DNA of 38,806 nt, taken from positions 1,947-40,752 of the forward strand of contig PLRW01000242.1 in NCBI GenBank assembly GCA_003164955.1, read 5' to 3'. The notes beneath the pieces are model-generated. The model had not been told where the DNA came from. It ran no database searches and saw nothing but the letters and a program-made list of their open reading frames with translations. A program made the translations under genes and the position numbers. This DNA is from Actinomycetota bacterium (GTDB lineage: Bacteria; Actinomycetota; Actinomycetes; Streptosporangiales; Streptosporangiaceae). Of the stretch, positions 17,570-26,106 are shown piece after piece (position 1 is the first letter of the stretch; the number at the start of each line of letters is the position of its first letter).

Positions 17570-18457
17570 CTAGTGCAGCAGGGCGTCGGCCGCGAGCGCC
17601 GCGAAGAGCAGCGTGAGGTAGATGTTCGACTCGTGGAAGAGCCGCATCGTCTGTACCGGGCGGCCACGGACCGCGCGCCAGTGCATCCGGTGTACCTCGG
17701 CCAGGAACGCGCCGCCGAGCAGGATCGCCGCCACGCCGTAGAGCGGGCCGGTGGCCAGGGGCCATACCGCGACGGACGCGGCCACCATGAGCCAGCTGTC
17801 CACCAGGCTCTCGGTCAGCACCCGGCGCAGCGACGCCACGACCGGGAGCATCGGGATATCAACGCTCCGGTAGTCCTCCTTGAACTTCACCGCGAGCGCC
17901 CAGAAGTGCGCCGGCTGCCAGAAGAAAACGACCAGGAAGAGCAGGAACGGTGGCCAGGACAGCGATCCGCGCACGGTGGCCCAGGCGATGAGGACCGGCG
18001 CCGCCCCGCAGATGCCGCCCCACAGCGTGCTCTGGGAGGTGCGCCGCTTCAGGAGCATCGTATAGACGACGACGTAGTACAGGATCGCCCCGAGCGTCAG
18101 CGCGGCGGCGAGGAGGTTGGCGGCGGCCGCGAACAGGCCCACCGAGACCACACCCATAACCGTGCCGAAAATCAGGGCCGCGCGCGGTGACACCGTATGC
18201 GTGGCCAGTGGCCTGCCCCGGGTCCGCCGCATCACCTGGTCGATGTCCCGATCGATGTAGCAGTTCAGCGCGTTGGCGCTGCCGGCGGCCAGCGTGCCGC
18301 CCGCGACCACCACCGCGGCATCCAGCAGCGACGGCAGCCCGCGGTCAGCCAGGAACAGCACCGGTACGGCGGTGATGAGCAGCAGCTCGATAATCCGCGG
18401 CTTGCACAAGGCCACGTAGGCGCGGAGGATCTCGCCGGGCGCAGGACGTGCCGCCAT
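17570..18457 (-). CDS. ctaB: Protoheme IX farnesyltransferase (heme O synthase)
   Basis: About 295 residues with a UbiA prenyltransferase fold of 8-9 transmembrane helices. The Asp-rich substrate motif NCYIDRDID (65-73), the YTMLLKRRT loop and the GGICGAAPVLIAW segment are the CtaB/CyoE signatures. It adds a farnesyl chain to heme B to give heme O for cytochrome oxidase. The ATG at 18457 gives a family-length protein starting just before LCKPRIIELLL; the frame remains open upstream but that part is atypical. No cox genes are adjacent. It is divergent from the fused E1 gene, and the 217-bp gap between them shows no clear motif. Confidence 0.88.
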   Translation of the reverse strand: MAARPAPGEILRAYVALCKPRIIELLLITAVPVLFLADRGLPSLLDAAVVVAGGTLAAGSANALNCYIDRDIDQVMRRTRGRPLATHTVSPRAALIFGTVMGVVSVGLFAAAANLLAAALTLGAILYYVVVYTMLLKRRTSQSTLWGGICGAAPVLIAWATVRGSLSWPPFLLFLVVFFWQPAHFWALAVKFKEDYRSVDIPMLPVVASLRRVLTESLVDSWLMVAASVAVWPLATGPLYGVAAILLGGAFLAEVHRMHWRAVRGRPVQTMRLFHESNIYLTLLFAALAADALLH

Positions 18458-18674
18458 GCCGCCATGGGCGGCGCCGGAGTCCGCAGAGCCCAGCGAGCTG
18501 GCCTCGTTGCCTGCGGCGAGCGAGCTTCGCCGGGTGTCGAGGGCACTCAACGAAAACCGACCACCTTCCGGCTGACGGGGGAAAAGCGGGCGCGGGACGT
18601 CCGCAGCGTACGTGGGGAGCCGGCCACGCGCACGGCGCGGCGGGCGGGGCAAGCTTGATGGCCCGACAGCCACC

Positions 18675-21074
18675 ATGAAGCCTACATGGCGTCGTAATTG
18701 CGATGGCGGGGATCCCGCCTCCTTGGCTGGCCACGGCCCGCCACCGTCCCGGCCATCCCGGTGCTGCCCGGGGGCGCCGCCGCTGGCCCGGGTCCTGGCC
18801 CGGGTCAGCGACTATGAAATTCTGGGCCGGATGACGCCTGACGAAGCGGTGGACCGCGGGTTCCTCGACGGCATCGGCGCGCTGGCGCCGCAGCCGCCGC
18901 GGGCCGCGGCGCTGCCCGTCAGCGAGACCACATCCCTGACCGGGACCCGCTGCCTTGAGATCTTCGGGTCGCAACTGGCCAGCCGGCACCTCGACCTCGC
19001 GGCCCGGATGCTGCGCGCCCGCGGGAAGGGTTTCTACACGATCGGCTCCGCGGGGCACGAGGCCAACGCCTTCGTCGCCGGCGTACTGCGGCCGACCGAC
19101 CCGGCCCTGCTGCATTACCGGTCCGGCGCCTTCTTCGCCGAGCGGGCCCGCCAGGTTCCGGGAACCGATCCCATCCGGGACGTCCTGCTGGGCGTGGTCG
19201 CGGCGGCACACGAGCCGATCGCGGGCGGCCGTCACAAGGTGTTCGGCAGCGAGGCCCTCGCGGTGATCCCGCAGACCTCGACGATCGCCTCGCATCTGCC
19301 GCGCGCCGTCGGGCTCGCGTTCGCGATCGACCGCGCGGCCCGGCTCGGCGTGCCCGGCCGCTGGCCGGCGGACGCCATCGTCGCGGCCAGTTTCGGGGAC
19401 GCCTCGGCCAACCACTCCACGGCGGCCGGTGCGATCAACACGGCCTGTCATTGCGCCTACCAGCGTTTGCCGATGCCGCTGCTCCTGGTTTGTGAGGACA
19501 ACGGCATCGGGATCAGCGTCCGCACCCCACCCGGCTGGATCGAGGCGGCCTACGGCCACCGTCCGGGCCTGACGTACATCGTGGCCGATGGTTGCGACCC
19601 GGCCGGGGTCTATGAGGCGGCCGCCGAAGCCGCCGCCCGGGTGCGAGAGCGCCGCCAGCCCGTCTTCCTGCACCTGCGCGTCGTCCGCCTGATGGGGCAC
19701 GCCGGGTCTGACACGGAATCCGCGTACCGCAGTCCCGCGGACATCGCCGCGGACCAGGCCAGGGATCCGCTCATCGCCACCGCCCGGCTCCTCGTCAGCC
19801 GGGGCGTGGCCGGCCCGGGCGAAATCATCGGCCGGTACGAGTCCATGCGCCGCCACGTGCTGGCGGCGGCCCGGGATGCGGTGCAGCACCCTCGGCTGCG
19901 CAGCGCCGCGGAGATCATGGGGCCGCTGGCCCCGGCCCGGCCCGCCGCCGTCGCCCGCCTGGCGGCCCGCGTACCCGATGCGGGGGCGCGCCGGGCCATC
20001 GTCGGCGAGGGCCGCCTCCCCGAGGAGGAAGGACCGCTGACCCTGGCCCTGGCGATCAACCGCGCGCTGGGCGACCTGCTGGCCAGCTACCCGGAACTGA
20101 TCGTGTTCGGCGAGGACGTGGCGGTCAAGGGCGGAGTTTACGGCGTCACCCGGGGCCTGCGGAGAAAGGCCGGAGCGGCCCGGGTCTTCGACACCGTGCT
20201 CGACGAGCAGTCGATCCTCGGCCTCGCGCTTGGCGCCGGCCTCACCGGCCTGCTGCCCGTCCCGGAGATCCAGTACCTGGCCTACCTGCACAACGCCGAG
20301 GACCAGATCCGCGGCGAAGCGGCCACCATGCAGTTCTTCTCCACCGGGCAGTTCCGCAACCCCGCCGTCATCCGCGTGGCCAGCTACGGCTACCAGGAAG
20401 GATTCGGCGGCCACTTCCACAACGACAACGCGGTTGGCGTCCTCCGGGACATCCCGGGCCTGGTGGTCGCCTCACCGGCGCGGCCCGACGACGCGGCGGC
20501 CATGCTGCGCACCTGCGCCGCGGCGGCCGCGGCGGATGGGCGCGTCTGCGTCTTCCTCGAGCCGATCGCGCTCTACCACACACGGGACCTGCATGACCCC
20601 GGGGACGATGGCTGGCTGGCGCCGTACTCGCCCCCGGCGTCGTGGGCCGCCGGCCACGTGCCGCTGGGGTGCGGCCGCACCTACGGCGACGGCGCGGACC
20701 TGACCGTCGTCACGTTCGGCAATGGGCTACGGCTCAGCCTGCGCGCGGCCCGCCGCCTCGCCGCGGCCGGAACCGCCTGCCGGGTGCTCGACCTGAGGTG
20801 GCTCGCGCCGTTGCCGGTGCGGGACCTCCTGCGGGAGGCGGGCGCGACCGGCCGCGTGCTGATCGTGGATGAGACGCGCCGGACCGGCGGCGTCTCCGAG
20901 GGCGTGCTCGCGGCGCTGGCCGACCACGGCTTCCCCGGCCCGGTCGCCCGGGTGGCGAGCGCCGACAGCTTCGTGCCCCTGGGCGACGCGGCCCGGCTCG
21001 TGCTCGTGTCGGAGGCGGAGATCGAGAAGGCCGCCGCCGCGCTCGCCCGCCGGCCGCCCGCGCCATCGTCATGA
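18675..21074 (+). CDS. Fused alpha/beta 2-oxoacid dehydrogenase E1 (thiamine diphosphate enzyme)
   Basis: About 799 residues. The N-terminal half is an E1-alpha domain with GFYTIGSAGHEANA, HYRSGAFFAERA and a thiamine diphosphate motif starting FGDASANHSTAAGAIN. The C-terminal half is an E1-beta domain with VFGEDVAVKGGVYGVT, DTVLDEQSILGLALGAGL and a transketolase-C region ending near VARVASADSF. Such alpha-beta fusions occur in actinobacteria and decarboxylate branched-chain or related 2-oxoacids in complex with E2/E3, which are not linked here. The start is uncertain: ATG 18675, or ATG 18831 near the conserved region. It overlaps the convergent GT39 gene end by 6 nt. Confidence 0.85.
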   Translation: MKPTWRRNCDGGDPASLAGHGPPPSRPSRCCPGAPPLARVLARVSDYEILGRMTPDEAVDRGFLDGIGALAPQPPRAAALPVSETTSLTGTRCLEIFGSQLASRHLDLAARMLRARGKGFYTIGSAGHEANAFVAGVLRPTDPALLHYRSGAFFAERARQVPGTDPIRDVLLGVVAAAHEPIAGGRHKVFGSEALAVIPQTSTIASHLPRAVGLAFAIDRAARLGVPGRWPADAIVAASFGDASANHSTAAGAINTACHCAYQRLPMPLLLVCEDNGIGISVRTPPGWIEAAYGHRPGLTYIVADGCDPAGVYEAAAEAAARVRERRQPVFLHLRVVRLMGHAGSDTESAYRSPADIAADQARDPLIATARLLVSRGVAGPGEIIGRYESMRRHVLAAARDAVQHPRLRSAAEIMGPLAPARPAAVARLAARVPDAGARRAIVGEGRLPEEEGPLTLALAINRALGDLLASYPELIVFGEDVAVKGGVYGVTRGLRRKAGAARVFDTVLDEQSILGLALGAGLTGLLPVPEIQYLAYLHNAEDQIRGEAATMQFFSTGQFRNPAVIRVASYGYQEGFGGHFHNDNAVGVLRDIPGLVVASPARPDDAAAMLRTCAAAAAADGRVCVFLEPIALYHTRDLHDPGDDGWLAPYSPPASWAAGHVPLGCGRTYGDGADLTVVTFGNGLRLSLRAARRLAAAGTACRVLDLRWLAPLPVRDLLREAGATGRVLIVDETRRTGGVSEGVLAALADHGFPGPVARVASADSFVPLGDAARLVLVSEAEIEKAAAALARRPPAPSS

Positions 21075-23471
21075 GCCGGCCCCGCACACATACAGCCCTC
21101 CCGTAGTGCCGGAACCCGCCGCCGACGTGCCGCCCCCGTAGTCCTGGGCGGGGACCGTCCGGCATGAGCCCTCCACCCACGACGTGATCGTCTGTGCTGT
21201 GGAGCCACCGGCGCCGCGACCGCCTCCCGCGACGCCCAGGCCGGAGCCGGTGCCGTTAAGCAGGAAGAAGCGGAGCTGGCCGCTGCTCACCAGTGCTTTG
21301 ACTTTAGCGAGGGTCGGCTCGGGTACCGTGCCGCTGAAGCCGCCCATGGGCATGACTTCCTGGCCCGTGCTGATGATGTACGGCGACGCCACGCTCCACG
21401 ACGACACGGCCATCAGATAGCTGGCGCCGTCGCGATGAGCGGTCACGTAGTCGTAGAGGTGCTGCTCACTACTGGTCAGCGTGGTCGTGCCGCTTGTCCC
21501 GCCGCCCGCGAAGCCCGCGCCGCCGCCAGGAGCGCCTGTCCCGCCGTCACTGGCCTGGCGGCCGTAGCGGCCATCCCCGAAACGAAAGCGCTCGGCGAGG
21601 TCCCGGCGTGCCGATCCACCGGCCGGCGCGCGACCGCCGCCCGCGGCAAATCCGCCCATGCCACCCGCAGGCCCGGCGCTGGCGTTCAGCGAGGTGCCGC
21701 CGTATTTCGTGTCGAGTACGGACGCCGCCCAGGCGGACGGTGCCGCCAGCGCCGCCACGACGCCGACGGTAAGCCCCGCCGTCGCGAGGCGGGCCCGCGC
21801 GCGGTGGGTCAGCTTCGCGGCCACCATGACGACGACGGCGACCGCCCCGGCCACGATCGCGGCCGTCCGCACCCAGGGCAGGAAGCCCCCGTAGTCGCGC
21901 CACAGGAAGGCGGCCCAGGCCAGCTCGGCGGCCACGGCGACCGGCAGGAGCCAGCCGCGCGGGTCAGCCGCCCGGTAGTACCGCCAGAACATCACGATTC
22001 CCGCGGCCGACAAGGCGGCGAGCGGCGGGGCGAGCGAGGACATGTACGCCGTGTGCGGGATGGTGCTCATCTTGCTGAAGATGAGACCGAAAGTGAGCAG
22101 CCAGATGCCCCACATCACGAACCCGGCGCGGACCTGATCGGTCCGCCGGGCCCGGCGAGTCCACAGCAAGCCGAAGATCAGGGCGAGCACCGCCAGCGGG
22201 TACAGCCAGCCGATTTCCGGGCCGAAACTGCTGCCCAGCAGCTTGGTCCAGCCCTGCCCGAACGCGCTGCGCGACGCCGCCTGCACGCCGCCCGGGGCCG
22301 CCCCGCCGGTTCCCGTGCCGGTTCCAGTGCCGCCGGTGCCCGCCCCGCCGGGTGGAGTCCCGCTGGGAAGGCCGCCGCCCGGTGCCCCCGTGCCGGCCTG
22401 CCCGCCCGGGGCCGATCCAGACCCGCCCGGCCCCGAGCTTGTCCCGCCCGATGCCGAGCCGGTCCCGCCGGGTGCCGAGCCGGTCCCGCCCGGTACCGTG
22501 GCGGTTCTGCTGGGAGCCGTTCCCGATGGCAGACCGGCCCGCCCGGCGCCGGCGCTGGTCACACCGGGACCCGACGCGACGGCGCCTTTGATGGTGATAC
22601 CGAAGCGTTCCAGGCCGTTGTAGCCGAAGACCATCGCCGCGGCACTGTTATCGGTCGAGCCATCGACATACGGGCGGTCGTTGGCCGGGGTGAAGGTGTA
22701 GAGCGCGATCCAGGACAGCGAGACGGCCAGCATCACCACGCCCGCGACGCCGAGCTGCCAGGCTCGCCGGCGCAGCGGGGCGGGCGCGGCGAACAGGTAG
22801 CCGATAGCCAGCGCGGGCAGGATCATCCAGGCCTGCATCATCTTGGCCTGGAAGCCCAGGCCCACCCACACTCCGGCCCAGATGAGCGACCGCAGCCGTG
22901 CCTCGGCGACGGCGCGCTGGTAGGCGTCCGCGGCCAGCACCAGGCACATGGTCAGTGCGCCGTCCTCCATGCTGTGGCCGAACATGGACGCGGCGATCGG
23001 CGTGAGCGTGAACAAGGCGGCCGCCAGCAGGCCGGGCACCACGCCAGCCCAGCGGCGGACGACCCGGTACATGACCAGAACCGCGATGACGCCCTCGATG
23101 ACCTGCGGCAGCGCCAGCGACCACGGGTGAAAGCCGAAGATCCGCGCCGACAGGGCCTGCGGCAGGAACGAGCCGGCCAGCTTGTCGATCGTGATCGTCG
23201 CCTGGGGGTCGAAGGCGCCGTAGAAGAAGGCCTTCCAGCTCTCCGACATGCTCTTGACGGCCACCGAGTAGAACGGGGCCAGACCCGCCTCGGTGATGTT
23301 CCAGGCGTACAGCAGCGCCGCGACCGCGGCGATGCCCAGCAGCACCGGCCGGGCCCACCGCGGCTGCCCGTACGGTGAGCGCCACACCTCCCAGCGCCGC
23401 CGCCCGCTTCCGTGCGCCGGCGGTTCACCGGGCGCGGGCGGGCTCAGCGGATCCACAAGGACCATGGACAC
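21069..23471 (-). CDS. GT39-family membrane glycosyltransferase (YkcB/ArnT-like) with a repetitive insert
   Basis: 800 residues with about ten or more transmembrane helices. The N-terminal region after the first helix (LAPFYSVAVKSMSESWKAFF, then GAFDPQATITIDKLAG) carries the acidic residues typical of GT39/PMT enzymes that use polyprenyl-phosphate sugars. A Gly/Thr/Pro-rich insert of about 100 residues lies near 298-395 in an extracytoplasmic loop, with 7-residue repeats such as PGGTGSA. A second Gly-rich stretch precedes the C-terminal soluble domain (SYLMAVSSWSVASPYII, MPMGGFSGT). The GTG at 23471 has GGAGG 7 nt upstream. Acceptor and sugar are unknown. Confidence 0.82.
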   Translation of the reverse strand: MSMVLVDPLSPPAPGEPPAHGSGRRRWEVWRSPYGQPRWARPVLLGIAAVAALLYAWNITEAGLAPFYSVAVKSMSESWKAFFYGAFDPQATITIDKLAGSFLPQALSARIFGFHPWSLALPQVIEGVIAVLVMYRVVRRWAGVVPGLLAAALFTLTPIAASMFGHSMEDGALTMCLVLAADAYQRAVAEARLRSLIWAGVWVGLGFQAKMMQAWMILPALAIGYLFAAPAPLRRRAWQLGVAGVVMLAVSLSWIALYTFTPANDRPYVDGSTDNSAAAMVFGYNGLERFGITIKGAVASGPGVTSAGAGRAGLPSGTAPSRTATVPGGTGSAPGGTGSASGGTSSGPGGSGSAPGGQAGTGAPGGGLPSGTPPGGAGTGGTGTGTGTGGAAPGGVQAASRSAFGQGWTKLLGSSFGPEIGWLYPLAVLALIFGLLWTRRARRTDQVRAGFVMWGIWLLTFGLIFSKMSTIPHTAYMSSLAPPLAALSAAGIVMFWRYYRAADPRGWLLPVAVAAELAWAAFLWRDYGGFLPWVRTAAIVAGAVAVVVMVAAKLTHRARARLATAGLTVGVVAALAAPSAWAASVLDTKYGGTSLNASAGPAGGMGGFAAGGGRAPAGGSARRDLAERFRFGDGRYGRQASDGGTGAPGGGAGFAGGGTSGTTTLTSSEQHLYDYVTAHRDGASYLMAVSSWSVASPYIISTGQEVMPMGGFSGTVPEPTLAKVKALVSSGQLRFFLLNGTGSGLGVAGGGRGAGGSTAQTITSWVEGSCRTVPAQDYGGGTSAAGSGTTGGLYVCGAGS
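22409..22513. repeat. Degenerate 21-bp tandem repeats inside the GT39 gene
   Basis: Units of 21 bp (on plus, near-identical copies start around 22451 and 22472: rTGCCGAGCCGGTCCCGCCsG) encode 7-residue repeats of the PGGTGSA type on minus. More degenerate copies flank them. The in-frame period suggests expansion and contraction by slippage without frameshift. Confidence 0.7.
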
Positions 23472-23814
23472 GGTCGGACCTCCGGGGTTCCGGTGATGTG
23501 GGCGGTGCCAGCTCCGGCGCTGGCCGATGGGGCACCCTCAGAAGGGCCCGGCGACCGAGTGTGGCGGCCATGGATCAGGGCTGGCTGAGCGCCGGCTGAA
23601 CAAGGGCATCTGATCGTGCCCGGTTCTCTGAAAACCCTCTGCCCGGAGCAGATTGCCGGCCAAGGCCTGGATCACCCTGCGCAAAGCCGTGACCAGCCAA
23701 AACAGCCCAGGCGTGGTGGAAACGAGGATACCCGGATAAGCCGAAGCCCCGCCGGCGCCCGATCAGATCGTGGGCGCCGGCGGGGCTTGCCGCGTGCGAG
23801 GGGAGTCCGGCCGG
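23472..23814. other. 343-bp gap between the xylH stop and the GT39 start
   Basis: Both flanking genes are on minus. The part next to xylH holds the strong terminator at 23744-23788; the part next to the GT39 gene holds its ribosome site (GGAGG at 23479-23483). No convincing gene is seen in between, so a promoter for the GT39 gene should lie here, though I see no clear -35/-10 pair. Confidence 0.5.
23744..23788 (-). terminator. Strong stem-loop terminator of the xylFGH-like operon
   Basis: The arm 23744-23760 (AAGCCCCGCCGGCGCCC) is perfectly complementary to 23772-23788 around an 11-nt loop, a 17-bp stem. It lies 27 bp past the xylH stop in the direction of transcription and is the strongest hairpin I found in the window. 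Confidence 0.85.
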
Positions 23815-25110
23815 TCAGGTCGCCCGGCTGCCGCGCCGGGACAGGGCGTCGACGGTCACGGCCGCGAGCAGGACCAGTGAGGTCACGATGTACGTCGCGG
23901 CCGCGCTCATGCCGAGCAGGCCGAGGCCGTTGTAGATCGCGGCCACCACGAGACCACCCAGGAGGGCGTTGATCATCTTGCCGTGCCCGCCGAACAGGTG
24001 CGTCCCGCCGATGACCGCCGCCGCCACCGCGAACAGCACGAGCTGGCCGCCGTCGGTGTCCGTGGAGATCGAGCCCAGCCGTGAGGCCAGGACGATACCG
24101 GCGATGGCGGCGGTCACCCCGGCCAGGGTGAAGCAAAGCGTCCGGACCGCGTTCAGGCTGACGCCGGCCCGCCGCGCCGCCTCGGCGTTGCCGCCGATCG
24201 CGTAGACGTAGCGGCCGAACCGGGTCCGCCCGAGCAGGACCGTCCACACGGCGAGCACCCCGAGCACGATGAGCACCACCCACGGCACACCGCGCAGCGA
24301 CACCAGCGCGGTGCCCCGGTCGGCGTTCCCCACCAGGACGACCACGACTCCGGCCACCGCCATGACCAGGATCTTCAGCCCAGTCACGCTGAGGGGCGGC
24401 GTGACCAGGTTGGCGGCCCGGCGCTGGCGGTCGCGCAGCAGCAGAATGGCCGCGGCGACGGCCACGATGACCACCATCACGATCCATCCGGCGACCGGGC
24501 TGAGGTTGCCTTCGGTCAGGTCGTCGATGATGGTGTTGCTGATCGGGATGGAGCCGCCCGGGCCGTGGCCACTGCGCGCCACCAGCACGATCATCAGGCC
24601 CTCGTAGCCGAGCAGACCGCTCAGGGTCACGACGAAGGACGGCAGTCGCAGCCTGGTGATCAGAAGGCCGAAGATGGTGCCGATGACGGCGCCGGTGGCC
24701 AGGCCGAGCAGGATGGCCACCCACCAGGGCACCGAGAACACCGACCAAGCGGTGATCACGGCGCAGACGGCGCCGCTGTAACCCACGGACAGGTCGATCT
24801 CGCCCAGCAGCAGGACGAAGACCTCGGCCATGCCCAGGATGATGTACGGCGCGCCCTGGATCAGCAGGTTGACCAGGTTCCCCGGGGACAGGAAGAGCGA
24901 GTTGCGGGCCTGGAAGTAGATCACGATCGCGACCAGGCCGATGGTGACCGGCAGCGCTCCGCTCTCGCCGCTCCGGATCCGCCGGAACAGGAGCCGCAGG
25001 TATTCACCCAGGGAGTCGGCGATCACCTCGGGAGAGGCGATCGCCGCCTCGACGGCTAGCTCGTCGCCCGACTCGGCCGACTCGGCCGGCTGGTGAGTTT
25101 CGGTGCTCAC
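23815..25110 (-). CDS. xylH: Sugar ABC importer permease, XylH/RbsC type
   Basis: 431 residues. A soluble acidic N terminus of about 50 residues precedes 10 or more transmembrane helices. The conserved LLGEIDLSVGYSGAV segment and the RTRFGRYVYAIGGNAEAARRAGV loop are CUT2 permease signatures. The GTG at 25110 has AGGAGAGG just upstream and overlaps the xylG stop in a GTGA, so translation is coupled. It forms the homodimeric channel; the pentose-type substrate is inferred from the XylF-like partner. Confidence 0.88.
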   Translation of the reverse strand: MSTETHQPAESAESGDELAVEAAIASPEVIADSLGEYLRLLFRRIRSGESGALPVTIGLVAIVIYFQARNSLFLSPGNLVNLLIQGAPYIILGMAEVFVLLLGEIDLSVGYSGAVCAVITAWSVFSVPWWVAILLGLATGAVIGTIFGLLITRLRLPSFVVTLSGLLGYEGLMIVLVARSGHGPGGSIPISNTIIDDLTEGNLSPVAGWIVMVVIVAVAAAILLLRDRQRRAANLVTPPLSVTGLKILVMAVAGVVVVLVGNADRGTALVSLRGVPWVVLIVLGVLAVWTVLLGRTRFGRYVYAIGGNAEAARRAGVSLNAVRTLCFTLAGVTAAIAGIVLASRLGSISTDTDGGQLVLFAVAAAVIGGTHLFGGHGKMINALLGGLVVAAIYNGLGLLGMSAAATYIVTSLVLLAAVTVDALSRRGSRAT

Positions 25111-26072
25111 GGTGCCTCTCCTGTGTGATGGCCCACGGTGCCATTGCCCGGCGTGCCGCCGGCCGTCGGCGTACCGGGGCCGGCACCCGGCTGGCTGGTG
25201 GCGTGGGCAGGTTCGCCCGGGGTCGCGGCCACGCGGGAAGATCGGCCAGTGGTCATCAGCTCGACGATCGTCCCCGTATCGAGATCCTTGATGGGGGCGA
25301 CCGCGGCCAGGCGCCCGAGGTACAGAACCGCGACCCGGTCCGCGACGTTCACGACGTCGTTCAGGTTGTGCGAGATCACCAGGACCGCGATACCCCGGCT
25401 GGAGAGCTGGTCGATAAGCTCCAGCACGACGCGGGTCTGGGTGACGCCCAGCGCCGCCGTGGGCTCGTCCATGATCACCAGCTGAGCCTGCTGCATGACG
25501 GCCTTGGCCACCGCGACCGCCTGGCGCTGGCCGCCGGACAGCGAGCCCACCGGCTGGCGGATGGAGCGGACCGTCACGACCGACAGGTCGGCGAGCGTCT
25601 GCTTGGCGGCCAGTTCCATGCTGATCTCGTCCAGCTGGAAGTACTTCATTTCCTCGCGGCCGAGGAACATGTTCTGCACGATGTCCAGGTTGTCGCACAG
25701 GGCCAGGTCCTGGTAGACCGTGGCGATCCCGAGGTCGGTCGCCGCCTTCGGGCTGTGCAGGTGCACGGGCCGGCCCCGCCACAGGATCTCGCCGTGGTCC
25801 GGCTGCCAGATCCCGGAAACGGTCTTGATCAGGGTTGACTTTCCCGCGCCGTTGTCACCGACGAGGGCCGTCACCTGGCCGACCGGGATCGTCAGGTCGA
25901 TGTCGCTCAGGGCCCGCACGGGGCCGAAGTTCTTACCGACGCCGCGCAGCTCCAGGAGCGGTGGCTCTTGGGCGGGACGGCCAGCCGGATTCGTGGTCGT
26001 TGCCGCGGGAGACGGCGCCCGGCCGCCTGATGAGGCGGGCCGGGCGCCGTCGGCGGCGCTTGGTGTGGTCAC
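25107..26072 (-). CDS. xylG: Single-domain sugar ABC ATPase, XylG/FrcA type
   Basis: 321 residues: an unusual N-terminal leader of about 37 residues (Ala/Pro/Thr-rich), one NBD with Walker A GDNGAGKST (72-80), Q-loop VYQDLALCDN, signature LSGGQRQ, Walker B VIMDEPTAALG and H-loop VISHNL, then a Gly/Pro/Thr-rich tail. CUT2 ATPases often have two NBDs; this is the one-domain form that must dimerise. Start GTG at 26072 (or TTG 26075). A long hairpin is encoded within its first codons. It overlaps xylH by 4 nt and resembles the ABC domain fused to the kinase encoded upstream. Confidence 0.88.
   Translation of the reverse strand: MTTPSAADGARPASSGGRAPSPAATTTNPAGRPAQEPPLLELRGVGKNFGPVRALSDIDLTIPVGQVTALVGDNGAGKSTLIKTVSGIWQPDHGEILWRGRPVHLHSPKAATDLGIATVYQDLALCDNLDIVQNMFLGREEMKYFQLDEISMELAAKQTLADLSVVTVRSIRQPVGSLSGGQRQAVAVAKAVMQQAQLVIMDEPTAALGVTQTRVVLELIDQLSSRGIAVLVISHNLNDVVNVADRVAVLYLGRLAAVAPIKDLDTGTIVELMTTGRSSRVAATPGEPAHATSQPGAGPGTPTAGGTPGNGTVGHHTGEAP
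26011..26051 (-). other. Stem-loop at the xylF-xylG junction, inside the xylG leader codons
   Basis: The arm 26011-26028 (GACGGCGCCCGGCC then GCCT) pairs with 26033-26051 with a single bulged base and a 4-nt loop, giving about 18 bp. It lies about 56 nt after the xylF stop. Hairpins at this position in importer operons are known to stabilise the binding-protein mRNA or reduce read-through, giving excess binding protein. Confidence 0.75.
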
Positions 26073-26106
26073 CAAACACGTCCGTTCTGGTGCCGGGATT
26101 CTATGG

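Noticed and set aside
18345..20420. A 691-codon minus-strand frame opposite the fused E1 gene
   Set aside because: No recognisable domain and shadow-like Arg/Gly composition, while the plus strand carries thiamine-enzyme motifs.
22280..22560. Short repeats that might suggest a CRISPR array
   Set aside because: The repeats are directly adjacent 21-bp coding units without spacers, in frame with a protein.
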